Source: Aliigemmobacter aestuarii
GTDB lineage: Bacteria; Pseudomonadota; Alphaproteobacteria; Rhodobacterales; Rhodobacteraceae
Direction of reading: 5' to 3'
DNA length: 64,000 nucleotides
Assembly (NCBI RefSeq): GCF_004799285.1
Contig: NZ_SSND01000001.1
Location: 682,001-746,000 of the forward strand
The translations under genes were made by a program, and so were the position numbers. Positions 24,057 to 31,916 of this stretch are shown here, piece by piece. Under the pieces are notes generated by a model, which worked only from the letters and a program-made list of their open reading frames with translations, made no database searches and had not been told where the DNA came from. Every line of letters begins with the position of its first letter. The stretch's first letter is position 1.

Positions 24057-25596
24057 CCTGCGCCGATGGCTGCCCCCCGTCCTGCTGCTGCTGGCGTGGG
24101 AAGTCGCCGGGCGGCTGGACCTTGTCGCCTCTGGCGCGCTTCCGGCGCTTTCAGAAATCCTTTCGCGGCTCTGGCAGGACCGGGCGGATTACCCCGCGCA
24201 TGTGTCGGCAACGCTGGCTGCCTCTGGCCTGGGGTTCGTGATCGGGAATGCTCTGGCCGTGCTGGCGGGTCTGATCTTTGTCCTGTCGCCCGTTACCGAG
24301 CGGCTGGCGCGGGGCGTGAACATCGCCATCTTCACCCTGCCCCCCATTGCCATCGCGCCGATCCTGACGCTGACGCTGGATGGCATGACACCACGGATCG
24401 TTCTGGCGGCTCTGGGTGTCTATTTCGTCACCATGCAGGCGACGGTGACGGGCCTGACGCAATATGACAGTCGCGCGGCTGATGTGGTGCGTGCCTATGG
24501 CGGCGGTCGCGGCGCGGTGCTGCGTCTGGTGCGGGTGCGGGGCGCGGTTCCGGCGATCCTTTCCGGATTCCGTGTCGCGGCCCCCAATGCCGTTCTGGGC
24601 GCGATCCTTGCGGAATTCGGTGGAGGCGGGCGGTTCGGTCTTGGCGCCTACCTTCTTGGTTCCCTGGGCCGCGGAGAGCCGGACCGGCTCTGGGGGATCG
24701 GGTTGGCCGCGACACTGATCGCCGGGCTTTCCTATGCTGTCTTCGCGGTGATCTCGCGACGGATGCTGGGCGCATCGCTCTCGCTGAGCCTGAATCCCGC
24801 CGGACCGGAGGCAGAGGCAGGCGGACGGATGTCGCCACTGATCGGTCTGGGGGCGGTGGCGATGCCCTTCGTGCTTTGGTGGGTGATCCTCTGGGTGATG
24901 CGGGTGCCCGAGATGCTTGGCAAGACGCCTTGGGGGGTCTTCGACTACCTGTTCCTTGCCGAGGGTGCACCGGTGGCTCGCGAGCGGCTTCTGGCGGCGC
25001 TGGCCGAGACGCTGCCCATCACGCTGGCGGGCATGGCGGCGGGACTGGCATTTGCGTTCGGCCTTGCCGTCGCAGGACGGCTGACGCCGACCTTCACGCG
25101 GGTTTTCCTGCCCGTTGCAATTGTCACGCAGACGATGCCCCTGGTCGCGCTCACGCCTCTTCTGGTGCTGTTGCTTGGGCGGGGCACCGCGGTGACGCTG
25201 TGGATCACTATATCGGTGACGTTTTTCCCGGCCTACGTGATGATCGCACAGGGCATCGCACAGGTTCCGCGCGCCGCGCTGGAACTGCCGCGCGCCTACG
25301 GGGCGAGCGGCTGGCGCGAGTTACGGCTGGTCACGCTGCCCGCCTCGCTGCCGTGGCTCTTTGCAGCGATGAGGCTGACCGCTCCGCGTGCGCTTCTGGG
25401 CGTGATGATCGCGGAATGGCTGGCCACGGGGCGGGGATTGGGCAACCTGCTGAACCAATCGCGTGGCTATCTGGATTTCGGCATGATCTGGACCGTCGCG
25501 GTGGTGAGCGTTATGCTGTCGGTGGCACTCTACCTTGCCGCCCTGTGGATCGAGCGGCTCGTCATGACGCGCAAAGGCATTGGGGCGATGGAGTGA
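24046..25596 (+). CDS. Fused two-domain ABC permease (two BPD_transp_1 units)
   Basis: A 516-residue permease with about twelve hydrophobic segments. Two EAA-type cytoplasmic loops can be seen, RAYGGGRGAVLRLVRVRGAVP (near residue 150) and RAYGASGWRELRLVTLPASL (near residue 415), each followed by the usual (G)FRVAAPNAVLGAIL / MRLTAPRALLGVMI helix. NitT/TauT importers normally use a single permease as a dimer, so this is a fused pseudo-dimer with diverged halves. It pairs with the ATPase upstream. The internal linker at about residues 235-260 is hydrophilic. Confidence 0.88.
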   Translation: MAGDLRRWLPPVLLLLAWEVAGRLDLVASGALPALSEILSRLWQDRADYPAHVSATLAASGLGFVIGNALAVLAGLIFVLSPVTERLARGVNIAIFTLPPIAIAPILTLTLDGMTPRIVLAALGVYFVTMQATVTGLTQYDSRAADVVRAYGGGRGAVLRLVRVRGAVPAILSGFRVAAPNAVLGAILAEFGGGGRFGLGAYLLGSLGRGEPDRLWGIGLAATLIAGLSYAVFAVISRRMLGASLSLSLNPAGPEAEAGGRMSPLIGLGAVAMPFVLWWVILWVMRVPEMLGKTPWGVFDYLFLAEGAPVARERLLAALAETLPITLAGMAAGLAFAFGLAVAGRLTPTFTRVFLPVAIVTQTMPLVALTPLLVLLLGRGTAVTLWITISVTFFPAYVMIAQGIAQVPRAALELPRAYGASGWRELRLVTLPASLPWLFAAMRLTAPRALLGVMIAEWLATGRGLGNLLNQSRGYLDFGMIWTVAVVSVMLSVALYLAALWIERLVMTRKGIGAME

Positions 25597-25662
25597 ACCC
25601 CATTGAAGGCGCAATCCGCACCGGTTGCCCGTTCGCTTCCCGCCCTTGCCGCCCCGCATCCA

Positions 25663-25684
25663 TCAAGACCTCGGCCGGTCTTGA
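25663..25684 (+). terminator. Hairpin after the ABC operon, no T tract
   Basis: TCAAGACC and GGTCTTGA form an 8-bp stem with a 6-base loop, 67 bases after the permease stop. No run of T follows, so it may only protect or pause the transcript. A better terminator candidate lies at 25891-25938. Confidence 0.35.
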
Positions 25685-25890
25685 CGCATGCGCCGCCTCT
25701 CAGGGGCGATGATCGTCGTCTTGCATCGGGAAGGGACCTGGTCTGAGCCCAGCGTTCAAGCTACAATGGGGAGATGACTGGTTCGCCTTTCTGCGACCCA
25801 CGCATCGAAACAAAACACTGTGACCAACCCAGTCTCCTTTAGCCCACCCGGTGCCCGCCAAACGCACACAAAAAAACTGCGATGACTGCT

Positions 25891-25938
25891 AAGCGCGGCA
25901 AGCGAGAACCCCGCGCTTGCAAGCATTTTGATTTTTTT
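25891..25938 (+). terminator. Candidate terminator next to the island boundary
   Basis: AAGCGCGG (25891-25898) pairs with CCGCGCTT (25911-25918), 8 perfect base pairs, followed seven bases on by a T-rich tract with two T runs up to 25938. On the minus strand a run of T also follows after some bases, so it could act both ways. It sits just left of the first tRNA-Phe-derived repeat. Confidence 0.4.
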
Positions 25939-25994
25939 GATTTAAGTGGTGCCCAGAGCCGGAATCGAACCAGCGACACGCGGATTTTCAATCC
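25937..25994. repeat. Displaced tRNA-Phe 3' end, attachment-site copy (distal)
   Basis: Bases 25947-25994 duplicate the last 48 bases (T arm, acceptor, CCA) of tRNA-Phe on the minus strand, plus 10 bases downstream. After 25994 the match stops abruptly (CTGACA instead of GCTGCT). There is no 5' half, so this is a tRNA fragment, not a gene. The flanking 96 bp to the left are also partly similar to 27109-27204. Confidence 0.85.
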
Positions 25995-26102
25995 CTGACA
26001 TGATAACGCCGCCGCCCAAGTGAAACGTCAAAGGCTGCTCGGCGTGTCAACTCAATCGAATTCCCTCCTACAGCTGCCCCGAGAAGGATCAGCCACGCCC
26101 CC

Positions 26103-26918
26103 TCAGGAACGGATCCCCCCAACATAGAGATTGCGCATCTTCATAGTGATTCCGGAGTCTGGGAACGGCGGAAACGGACTCGGAAATCCAAAGCCGCGGT
26201 AATTCATGCCATGCCCTTTCAAGCTTGGACCTACAGACCACAAGATCGGTTTCTTGAGATCCTGAAGCTCTGGTTTGCATTGCAATTTTGCTTCCGTCCC
26301 GCAGCCAGGAGGGATGACGTTTGGTCCATTAACCGAATAAACTAGTTTTCCGTTGCAGATCACCTGCAGGAACCCATCACTGCCATTTGACCACTTCACC
26401 CGCATAACCACACTGTTCCACTTGCCGAATTGACGTGGCGTAAAACAAGTCTTGTCCTCGAATGTCGCGCCCTTTGAAGAGTCCAGGTACATCTCGTACA
26501 TATGGTTCTTGATCGTGTTCGATCTTTGCCATTCGGCGATCCACAGGCGGCTGCGGTAGTTCACAGACCCCCAACCACGACCATTGTAGCGAAAGCCGGG
26601 AGCAACCCAGATTTCCATCGCATACTCGTAAGAGCGCCCCATCCGCTGCTGATTTCGCGCATTAAGCTGCGAGCGACTATTCCCGTTCAAACAATCACTT
26701 TCACCGCGTCCGTCACCATAAGTCCGCTTCTGGCAATCGCCGCGACGCATTACGAAGGTCACTTCGCCGTTCTTCCATTTCGGAGCCACTCCGGAGTTCT
26801 TGCCAACGTAGAAGCCCGAGGGCGTGTCTGCCCGCGCAACGCCAGCGAAACACTGAACTGCGAGGGTCAAGACCACAAGCGCAGCGAATAATCGACTGGT
26901 GATCCTTGAGTTTGGCAT
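26103..26918 (-). CDS. Secreted polysaccharide-lyase-like protein (heparin lyase I/PL20-type fold)
   Basis: A 271-residue protein with a clear signal peptide (cleavage ARA-DT, residue 31). The mature part has YEYAMEIWVAPGFRYNG, SRLWIAEWQRS, NSVVMRVKWSNGSDGFLQVICNGKLV and the closing MKMRNLYVGGIR, the concanavalin-like beta-sandwich pattern of Polysaccharide lyase proteins. Cysteines form pairs (QKRTYGDGRGESDC, CFTPRQ, CNGKLV, CGTEAKLQC). Codon use and composition are much more AT-rich than the neighbours, as expected for horizontally acquired DNA. It is the only gene of the tRNA-Phe island. Enzyme activity and substrate are not established by sequence alone. Confidence 0.7.
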   Translation of the reverse strand: MPNSRITSRLFAALVVLTLAVQCFAGVARADTPSGFYVGKNSGVAPKWKNGEVTFVMRRGDCQKRTYGDGRGESDCLNGNSRSQLNARNQQRMGRSYEYAMEIWVAPGFRYNGRGWGSVNYRSRLWIAEWQRSNTIKNHMYEMYLDSSKGATFEDKTCFTPRQFGKWNSVVMRVKWSNGSDGFLQVICNGKLVYSVNGPNVIPPGCGTEAKLQCKPELQDLKKPILWSVGPSLKGHGMNYRGFGFPSPFPPFPDSGITMKMRNLYVGGIRS

Positions 26919-27214
26919 CTGACCGGCCTCTTCGACCTCTCAGTTAAAGTCTTGCAAATCTTGTGCGGTGTGACAAGGCGCTGCCATCGACTGTGTCCAA
27001 AACGTTGTGGGCAAGAACTGTGTTCGAGTTACTGTGGGGCAAACGCTGTGTCGCACTTGCTGTGGCCAACACATTGATTCCAAACACAGTGTTCGACACA
27101 GCTTTTTCAGCCAGCCCAGCGCCAGTTCAACGCACGCAAAAACTGTGCGATGAGTGTGTAACGCACGAAGTTAAAACTGTGCCACAGCTAATGCACTGAT
27201 CTTGTTGATTTAAG
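26919..27214. other. Non-coding part of the island, upstream of the lyase gene
   Basis: About 300 bases containing the promoter side of the lyase gene and the CTGTG array listed separately. A 78-codon frame (26963-27199, plus strand) is open but its product has no recognised features, and it lies in the repeat region, so I do not call it. Confidence 0.5.
26991..27064. repeat. Six-copy degenerate 14-bp repeat beginning CTGTG
   Basis: CTGTG (TTGTG in the second copy) starts at 26991, 27005, 27018, 27032, 27046 and 27060, a period of 14 (one copy 13). The remainder of each unit is loosely TCCAAAACG or GGCAAGAA. Inverted CACAG occurrences follow at 27085 and 27096, and CTGTG recurs at 27143 and 27177. 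It lies about 70-150 bp upstream of the lyase gene start. Arrays like this can be regulator-binding arrays or iterons. I do not recognise the family. Confidence 0.65.
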
Positions 27215-27262
27215 TGGTGCCCAGAGCCGGAATCGAACCAGCGACACGCGGATTTTCAATCC
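27205..27262. repeat. Attachment-site copy at the tRNA-Phe 3' end (proximal)
   Basis: The 58-bp identical partner of 25937-25994. Bases 27215-27262 are the 3' 48 bases of the intact tRNA-Phe gene and the other 10 bases lie downstream of it. The left flank to 27109 is weakly similar to that of the other copy at the same offset. Confidence 0.85.
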
Positions 27263-27290
27263 GCTGCTCTACCAACTGAGCTATCTGGGC
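27215..27290 (-). tRNA. tRNA-Phe (anticodon GAA)
   Basis: A 76-base gene with encoded CCA. The acceptor stem GCCCAGA pairs with TCTGGGC, the D arm has AGTTGGTAGAG, the anticodon loop TTGAAAA gives GAA, and the T arm has GGTTCGATTCC. It lies about 145 bases downstream of yacG on the same strand, as is usual in Rhodobacterales, and its 3' end is the integration site for the adjacent small island. Confidence 0.95.
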
Positions 27291-27436
27291 ACCGTTTGCA
27301 ACTCGCGTCGCGTTGGTGGGGCGGTATTATGCGACGGCGCGGGGGCTGTCCAGAGGGTTCGGGCAAATTTTTCCGCCCCTTGCCCTGCGCGCGGGGAACG
27401 GCGCGGGACCGGATGGGCCGCGCGGCATCGGCGGGT

Positions 27437-27625
27437 TCAGTGCGGTCGGCCCTGCGGGGGATCGTCCGGCAGATCGGGGCGTTCGGCCTCGTCCTCTTCC
27501 TCGGGGCGGACAGGGACGCGATAGCCTTCGGTCAGCCAGCGGCCAAGGTCCACATCCGCGCAGCGCCGCGAACAGAAGGGGCGATAGGCCGGATCGCCGG
27601 GCTTGCCGCAGATCGGGCAGGTCAT
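27437..27625 (-). CDS. yacG: DNA gyrase inhibitor YacG
   Basis: A 62-residue zinc protein. The four cysteines C3, C6, C18 and C22 form the CPIC...CSRRC site of YacG, followed by VDLGRWLTEGYRVP and an acidic C-terminus that in E. coli YacG contacts gyrase. It overlaps the RNase E/G stop by 4 bp and is the last gene before tRNA-Phe in a leftward infA-maf-rng-yacG run. Confidence 0.92.
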   Translation of the reverse strand: MTCPICGKPGDPAYRPFCSRRCADVDLGRWLTEGYRVPVRPEEEDEAERPDLPDDPPQGRPH

Positions 27626-28674
27626 GGCGTGCGCCCCAGAACTTCGGCCAGAGGCAGGCGGTCACGCTTGCGGACAAGCTCGAACAGGCCAAGCGTCGTC
27701 CATCCCGCCAGGCTGGTTTCCGCGGCCTCACCCTTGAAGACGGCGCGCAGCGACTGTTCCAGCGGCGTGCGGTCGCGTTTCGGCATGGGCGCGAAATCCA
27801 CCACGATCTGCCCGCCCAACCCGCGCAGGCGCAACTGGCGCGGCAGGTCGCGGGCGGCAGCGATATTGGCCTTCAGGCTGGCCGCGGGCGAGGTATCGGC
27901 ACCGGTGTTCACATCCACCGCCACAAGGGCGCGCGTGGGTTCGATGGTCATCGACGCGCCACCCGGCAAGCGAACGAGGGGCGACAGCAGGTCATCGACC
28001 AGTTCCGCCACGCCATGCGCGGCAAAGGCGCCCTCGCCCTCGGCCACCTCATCGGGCGGGGGATCGGCCCAGTCGCGCCAGGCGGCGGTCCAGGCCCCGG
28101 CCCCATCGACCAGAAGCTCGGGCCCGCCCTCAAGATCGGCCAGCACCGATTGCGCGAGGTTGCGGAGGTCCATCAGCTCTTCGCCGATCTCGTCCTCTTC
28201 GGCCAGCGCAGAGGCCGATCGCAGGATCAGCCCCAGCCGGGCATCGGCCCCTTCCATCACCGCCTCGGCCAGCGGCTGAAGGGCGGCCCGCAGGTCCTCG
28301 TCCTGGATCCGGCGCGAGATGTTCAGGCCCGGCGCGTCGGGCGTGACGATGCCGTACCGCCCCTTGAACAAAAGCCGGGTCGTCACCGGCACCGCCTTGC
28401 CGGGTTCGGCGGCCCCGGTCACCTGCACAAGGACGGGCCTGCCCGGAGCCAGCCCCGACACCTGACGCAGAAAGCCGGTTTCGCCCCCGGGCAGTTTCAC
28501 GAACATGCCGCCCTGCCCCTTCATAGGGCGGTCGGCGATGGCACGGTAGATCGCGCCGGGAACGGGGGCGTCGTCGGCCGGGTCGACCAGCAGGTCCTCC
28601 AGCCGGCCATCGACGATCAGGGCCGCGGCCTCGCGCCCCTCCAGGTGGTCCAGAACGACGATCCGGCCCTTCAT
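27622..28674 (-). CDS. Ribonuclease E/G family protein
   Basis: A 350-residue protein, shorter than E. coli RNase G (489) but carrying the catalytic core: [55 protein letters not shown] (Mg-binding DVNTG) and [17 protein letters not shown] with the metal Asp. An early S1 domain is weak here (residues 20-90). It belongs to the short alphaproteobacterial RNase E/G group. Its ATG overlaps the maf stop as ATGA and its end overlaps yacG, so the run is co-translated. The function is RNA processing or decay. Confidence 0.9.
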   Translation of the reverse strand: MKGRIVVLDHLEGREAAALIVDGRLEDLLVDPADDAPVPGAIYRAIADRPMKGQGGMFVKLPGGETGFLRQVSGLAPGRPVLVQVTGAAEPGKAVPVTTRLLFKGRYGIVTPDAPGLNISRRIQDEDLRAALQPLAEAVMEGADARLGLILRSASALAEEDEIGEELMDLRNLAQSVLADLEGGPELLVDGAGAWTAAWRDWADPPPDEVAEGEGAFAAHGVAELVDDLLSPLVRLPGGASMTIEPTRALVAVDVNTGADTSPAASLKANIAAARDLPRQLRLRGLGGQIVVDFAPMPKRDRTPLEQSLRAVFKGEAAETSLAGWTTLGLFELVRKRDRLPLAEVLGRTP

Positions 28675-29246
28675 GCCTGCCTCCAGACCGGCCAGCCCGC
28701 GGCGGCCAGAAGTTGCGCGGTTTCCGCGACAGGCAGGCCCATCACGGCGGTGAACGATCCCGATATCCACGGGATGAAGGCCCCGGCCAGGCCCTGGATG
28801 CCATAGCCCCCCGCCTTGCCCTGCCATTCGCCGCTGGCCAGGTAGCCGTTCAATTCGTCATCGGACAGCCGTTTCATCTTCACGGCCGTGATCACGTCGC
28901 GGGCCCAGAGGCGGTCACCACGCCGGACCGCGATCGCGGTGATGACCTGATGCCGCCGCCCGCCCAGAAGGGTCAGGAAGGCCGCCGCCTCGCCCGCGTC
29001 GGCGGGTTTGCCAAGGATGCGCCGGCCAAGCGCCACCGTCGTGTCGGCACAAAGAACGACATCGTTCACGCCCGCCGGGACGGCCAGCGCCTTTTCCCGC
29101 GCCAGCCGCGCACAATAGGGCCGCGGCAGTTCGCCCCGCTGCGGGTCCTCGTCGATGTCGGGGGGCAGGATGGCATCAGGCACGATGCCCAGTTGCGCCA
29201 GAATCTCTTTCCGGCGCGGGCTGCCAGATCCAAGGATCAGGCGCAC
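28671..29246 (-). CDS. maf: Maf-family nucleotide pyrophosphatase
   Basis: A 191-residue Maf protein. Hallmarks are [34 protein letters not shown], and [19 protein letters not shown], the latter being the wording of dTTP/UTP pyrophosphatases (YhdE-type). It hydrolyses noncanonical or modified nucleoside triphosphates. The start ATG at 29246 lies directly against the infA stop. It is in a conserved infA-maf-rng-yacG operon. Confidence 0.93.
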   Translation of the reverse strand: MRLILGSGSPRRKEILAQLGIVPDAILPPDIDEDPQRGELPRPYCARLAREKALAVPAGVNDVVLCADTTVALGRRILGKPADAGEAAAFLTLLGGRRHQVITAIAVRRGDRLWARDVITAVKMKRLSDDELNGYLASGEWQGKAGGYGIQGLAGAFIPWISGSFTAVMGLPVAETAQLLAAAGWPVWRQA

Positions 29247-29465
29247 TTACTTGAAGCGGTAGTTGATGCGCCCCTTGGACAGGTCGTAGGGCGTCATTTC
29301 AACCTGCACCTTGTCGCCGGCCAGAACGCGGATGCGGTTCTTGCGCATCTTGCCTGCCATCGTCGCGATCAGTTCATGGCCATTGTCAAGCTCGACCCTG
29401 AACGTCGCATTGGGCAGGAGTTCCTTCACGACGCCGGGGAATTCGAGGATGTCTTCCTTGGCCAT
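29247..29465 (-). CDS. infA: Translation initiation factor IF-1
   Basis: A 72-residue OB-fold protein, reading [20 protein letters not shown] and ending in [11 protein letters not shown], diagnostic of IF-1. The ATG at 29465 was used because a second upstream codon adds only two unconserved residues. It is the first gene of the leftward infA-maf-rng-yacG run. In related genomes infA normally follows the phosphatase now located at 48.9 kb, so the order is disturbed here. Confidence 0.97.
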   Translation of the reverse strand: MAKEDILEFPGVVKELLPNATFRVELDNGHELIATMAGKMRKNRIRVLAGDKVQVEMTPYDLSKGRINYRFK

Positions 29466-29562
29466 GGTCACTCCGAATAGGGGTTGTGCCCGCGCAACGC
29501 GCAGGCCTCATGGGGCGGCATATGCGCCCGAAAGGGCCGCAATTCAAGGGAAAAGTGCAGGA

Positions 29563-30432
29563 TCATCCGCGCCGGATGCGCGCGGCCTGTTCGTCCCAGT
29601 GGCGGTGGTTCAGAACGCCGCCGTCGCGGCGCACCTCGGCGATGGCCTCGAGGCTGGCCTCGGCCAAGGTCCAGCCGGGCTGGTTCAGCCCGCCTTCAGC
29701 CAGGATACCGGTTTCGGGCCAGCCCCTGTCGGGCGGGCCGTAGATCGCGGCGCGGCCCACATTTTCATCCACCGCCGGGCAGAAATCGCAGGGGCCGACC
29801 GTGGGCGAATGGACGACAACGCACTGGTTTTCCAGCGCCCGCGCCATCGACCCCACGCGCACGCGGGTGAAGCCTGCGAAACTGTCGGTGCAGGACGGGG
29901 CCAGCAGGATCTGTGCGCCCTTTTCGACCAGGTCGCGGGCCAGAAGCGGGAATTCGCTGTCATAGCAGATCACCACGCCGATCCGGCCGATGGGCGTGTC
30001 GAAGGCGCGCTGCCCGTCCTGCCCCGGCACGACATCCCATGTCTCGCGTTCAAAGCGGGTCATGATCTGCTTGTCCTGATGGCCGATGATTCCCTGCGGG
30101 CCGTAGAACGTCGCGCGGTTGACCGGGCGCGCGCCTTCGAAGACGGGGCCGGAGGCACCCAGGATATGCACCCCGTGTCGCGCGGCAAGGCCTGCGTGGA
30201 CGCGATCAACCTCGGGCTTCCAGCGGGCGACTTCACGCAGGGCGGCCTCCAGATCCTCGGAAACGGCGCGGCCACCAAGGCTCGACAGTTCCATCGCGCC
30301 GTATTCGGGAAAGACCAGAAGCCCGGCCCCCGCGCCCGCGGCCTCGGCCACCCAGGCGGAAAGCTTGGCCTCGTAGGCCGCGAAATCCTCGAACCAGTCC
30401 AGCGGATAGGCCGCCGCCGCGATCCTGACCAT
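29563..30432 (-). CDS. Carbon-nitrogen hydrolase (nitrilase superfamily)
   Basis: A 289-residue hydrolase. The catalytic triad is visible as E43 (LVFPEYGAME), lysine in HQDKQIMTRFE and cysteine in VVICYDSEFPLLA. It probably hydrolyses an amide or nitrile bond; substrate prediction is not possible. The ATG at 30432 precedes the conserved VRIAAAAYP. It stands between infA (98 bp downstream) and the DctD-like regulator, both on the same strand. Confidence 0.9.
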   Translation of the reverse strand: MVRIAAAAYPLDWFEDFAAYEAKLSAWVAEAAGAGAGLLVFPEYGAMELSSLGGRAVSEDLEAALREVARWKPEVDRVHAGLAARHGVHILGASGPVFEGARPVNRATFYGPQGIIGHQDKQIMTRFERETWDVVPGQDGQRAFDTPIGRIGVVICYDSEFPLLARDLVEKGAQILLAPSCTDSFAGFTRVRVGSMARALENQCVVVHSPTVGPCDFCPAVDENVGRAAIYGPPDRGWPETGILAEGGLNQPGWTLAEASLEAIAEVRRDGGVLNHRHWDEQAARIRRG

Positions 30433-30545
30433 GTGATGCCCCTTCCTGCCCTTGCCGCGCCCGTGGCGCGATGTCGCGCGCAACCTGCGCCAAGGCGCGG
30501 CCCGGCGCAACCCGCCGCGACGCGCGCTTGGGGCCGCATGGGGCC

Positions 30546-31916
30546 TCAGTCGCGCAGGCCGTAGCGGTTCATCTTGTCGTTCAGCGTCCGGCGCGGCAGG
30601 CCAAGCGCCTTCGCCGCAAGGTCGGTGTTGCCGCGAAACCGCTCCAGCGCGGCACGGATCTCGCGCGCCTCGAAGGCGGCGACGCGATCGGGCAGGCTGC
30701 CGCCCGCGGGCGCGGCCCCCGGCGTCTCGGACGGTTGGGCAAGGGGTGCAAGACCCAGGGCATGCGCCTCGGCCGCGGCCTTCAGTTCGCGCACATTTCC
30801 GGGCCAGGGCCGCGCCAGCAGCGACTTGCGCAGGGAAAAGCCCACCTCGGGATCGGGACGGCCATAGCGGCGAGCGGCAAGCTGGGCGTAATGGGTGAAG
30901 ATCAGCACGATGTCATGTCCCATCGCGCGCAGGGGTTCGGTTTCCACCGTCGCGCCCGCCAGGCGCCAGTAGAGATCGGCCCGGAAATCGCCCTGCCGCA
31001 CCAGCGTGGCCAGATCGGCCTTCGAAGTGGCGATCACCCGGATATCGACCGACCGCAGCCGGTTTTCGCCCAGCCGTTCGACCTGCCGTTCCTGAAGCGC
31101 GCGCAAAAGCTTGGCCTGCACCGCGGGGGCCATCGCCTCGACCTCGTCCAGAACCAGCGTGCCGCCGTGGGCGGCTTCGATCTTTCCCGGCTTGGCGGCC
31201 CCTGCCCCGGGAAAGGCGCCATCGGCATGGCCGAACATCAGGCTTTCGACCATCGCCTCGGGCAGGGCCGCGCAGTTGACCGCCACATAAGGCGCCGCCG
31301 CGCGCGGGCTTTGGTCGTGCAGGGCCCGGGCGACCAGTTCCTTGCCGGTGCCGGTCTCACCCGTCACCACCACATCGACATCCAGGGGTGCCAAGGCCGC
31401 GATGCGCGCGCGCAGCCGTTCCATGCCGCTGCTTTCCCCCAGAAGCCGGTGCGCCTCTTGCGCCTGCACCAGCGCTTGCAGCCGCGTCAGTTCCGATTGC
31501 GCCGCCTTCGCCCGCAGGGTCCGGGCCAGCACCGCCAGGAGATGCGCGGCGTCATAGGGCTTTTCCAGGAAATCCTCGGCCCCCGCCCGCATCGCGCGCA
31601 CCGCATGGGCCACGTCGCCATGCCCGGTCAGCATGATGACCGGCACGGCCAGCCCCGCCTCGCCCAGGGCCGAGGTCAGGGCCAGCCCGTCCATCCCCGG
31701 CATCCTGAGGTCGGTGATCACCGCATCGGGCGGGGTGGCGCGCGCAGCCTGAAGCGCGCTTTCGGCATCGGTGAAGGCGGTAGCGCGATATCCGGCCGCG
31801 CCGATCAGATCGGCCAGCGCCGCCAGATGATCGGCGTCATCGTCCACGACAAAGACAGCAGCAGGCGGGGCGGCGGCGGGAGTGGTAGCGGCGGGGGTGG
31901 TGGCGGGTGCGGTCAT
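30546..31916 (-). CDS. DctD-like response regulator with AAA+ and Fis-type HTH, degenerate GAFTGA
   Basis: A 456-residue protein: receiver (V-DDD at 25-27, phospho-acceptor D69 in ITDLRMPGMDG), AAA+ domain (Walker A GETGTGKE, Walker B-like TLVLDEVEAM, RADLYWRL sensor region) and a Fis-type HTH (NTDLAAKALGLPRRTLNDKM). The sigma-54 contact loop, normally GAFTGA, reads GAFPGA at 233-238. An acidic-poor Thr/Ala/Pro N-terminal leader (about residues 2-20) is unusual. The start overlaps the histidine kinase stop (ATGA). It should regulate the TAXI-TRAP operon to which it is joined. Confidence 0.9.
   Translation of the reverse strand: MTAPATTPAATTPAAAPPAAVFVVDDDADHLAALADLIGAAGYRATAFTDAESALQAARATPPDAVITDLRMPGMDGLALTSALGEAGLAVPVIMLTGHGDVAHAVRAMRAGAEDFLEKPYDAAHLLAVLARTLRAKAAQSELTRLQALVQAQEAHRLLGESSGMERLRARIAALAPLDVDVVVTGETGTGKELVARALHDQSPRAAAPYVAVNCAALPEAMVESLMFGHADGAFPGAGAAKPGKIEAAHGGTLVLDEVEAMAPAVQAKLLRALQERQVERLGENRLRSVDIRVIATSKADLATLVRQGDFRADLYWRLAGATVETEPLRAMGHDIVLIFTHYAQLAARRYGRPDPEVGFSLRKSLLARPWPGNVRELKAAAEAHALGLAPLAQPSETPGAAPAGGSLPDRVAAFEAREIRAALERFRGNTDLAAKALGLPRRTLNDKMNRYGLRD

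Larger units (their letters stand above)
25597..26102. other. Gene-free stretch with the left flank of the tRNA-Phe island
   Basis: About 500 bases between the ABC permease stop and the lyase-like gene stop. The first part is high-GC spacer with the hairpin at 25663. From about 25760 the base composition falls and the sequence becomes AT-richer. From 25841 it resembles the sequence at 27109 in register (offset 1268 bp), leading into the perfect 58-bp repeat. No coding gene is seen. Confidence 0.6.
25937..27262. mobile_element. Small tRNA-Phe-associated genomic island without integrase
   Basis: The segment is bounded by identical 58-bp repeats (25937-25994 and 27205-27262), 1268 bp apart, that contain the 3' 48 bases of tRNA-Phe. 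This is the structure left by site-specific integration into a tRNA 3' end. The interior holds a single lyase-like gene and AT-richer spacer, and no integrase or transposase. It is either a remnant of a larger element or a cassette moved by an enzyme encoded elsewhere. Confidence 0.65.

Noticed and set aside
25937-25994. A second tRNA-Phe gene
   Set aside because: Only the 3' 48 bases match; the D arm and most of the anticodon stem are missing.
26963-27199. 78-codon rightward frame inside the island
   Set aside because: It spans the CTGTG repeats and has a repeat-derived composition; no convincing ribosome site.
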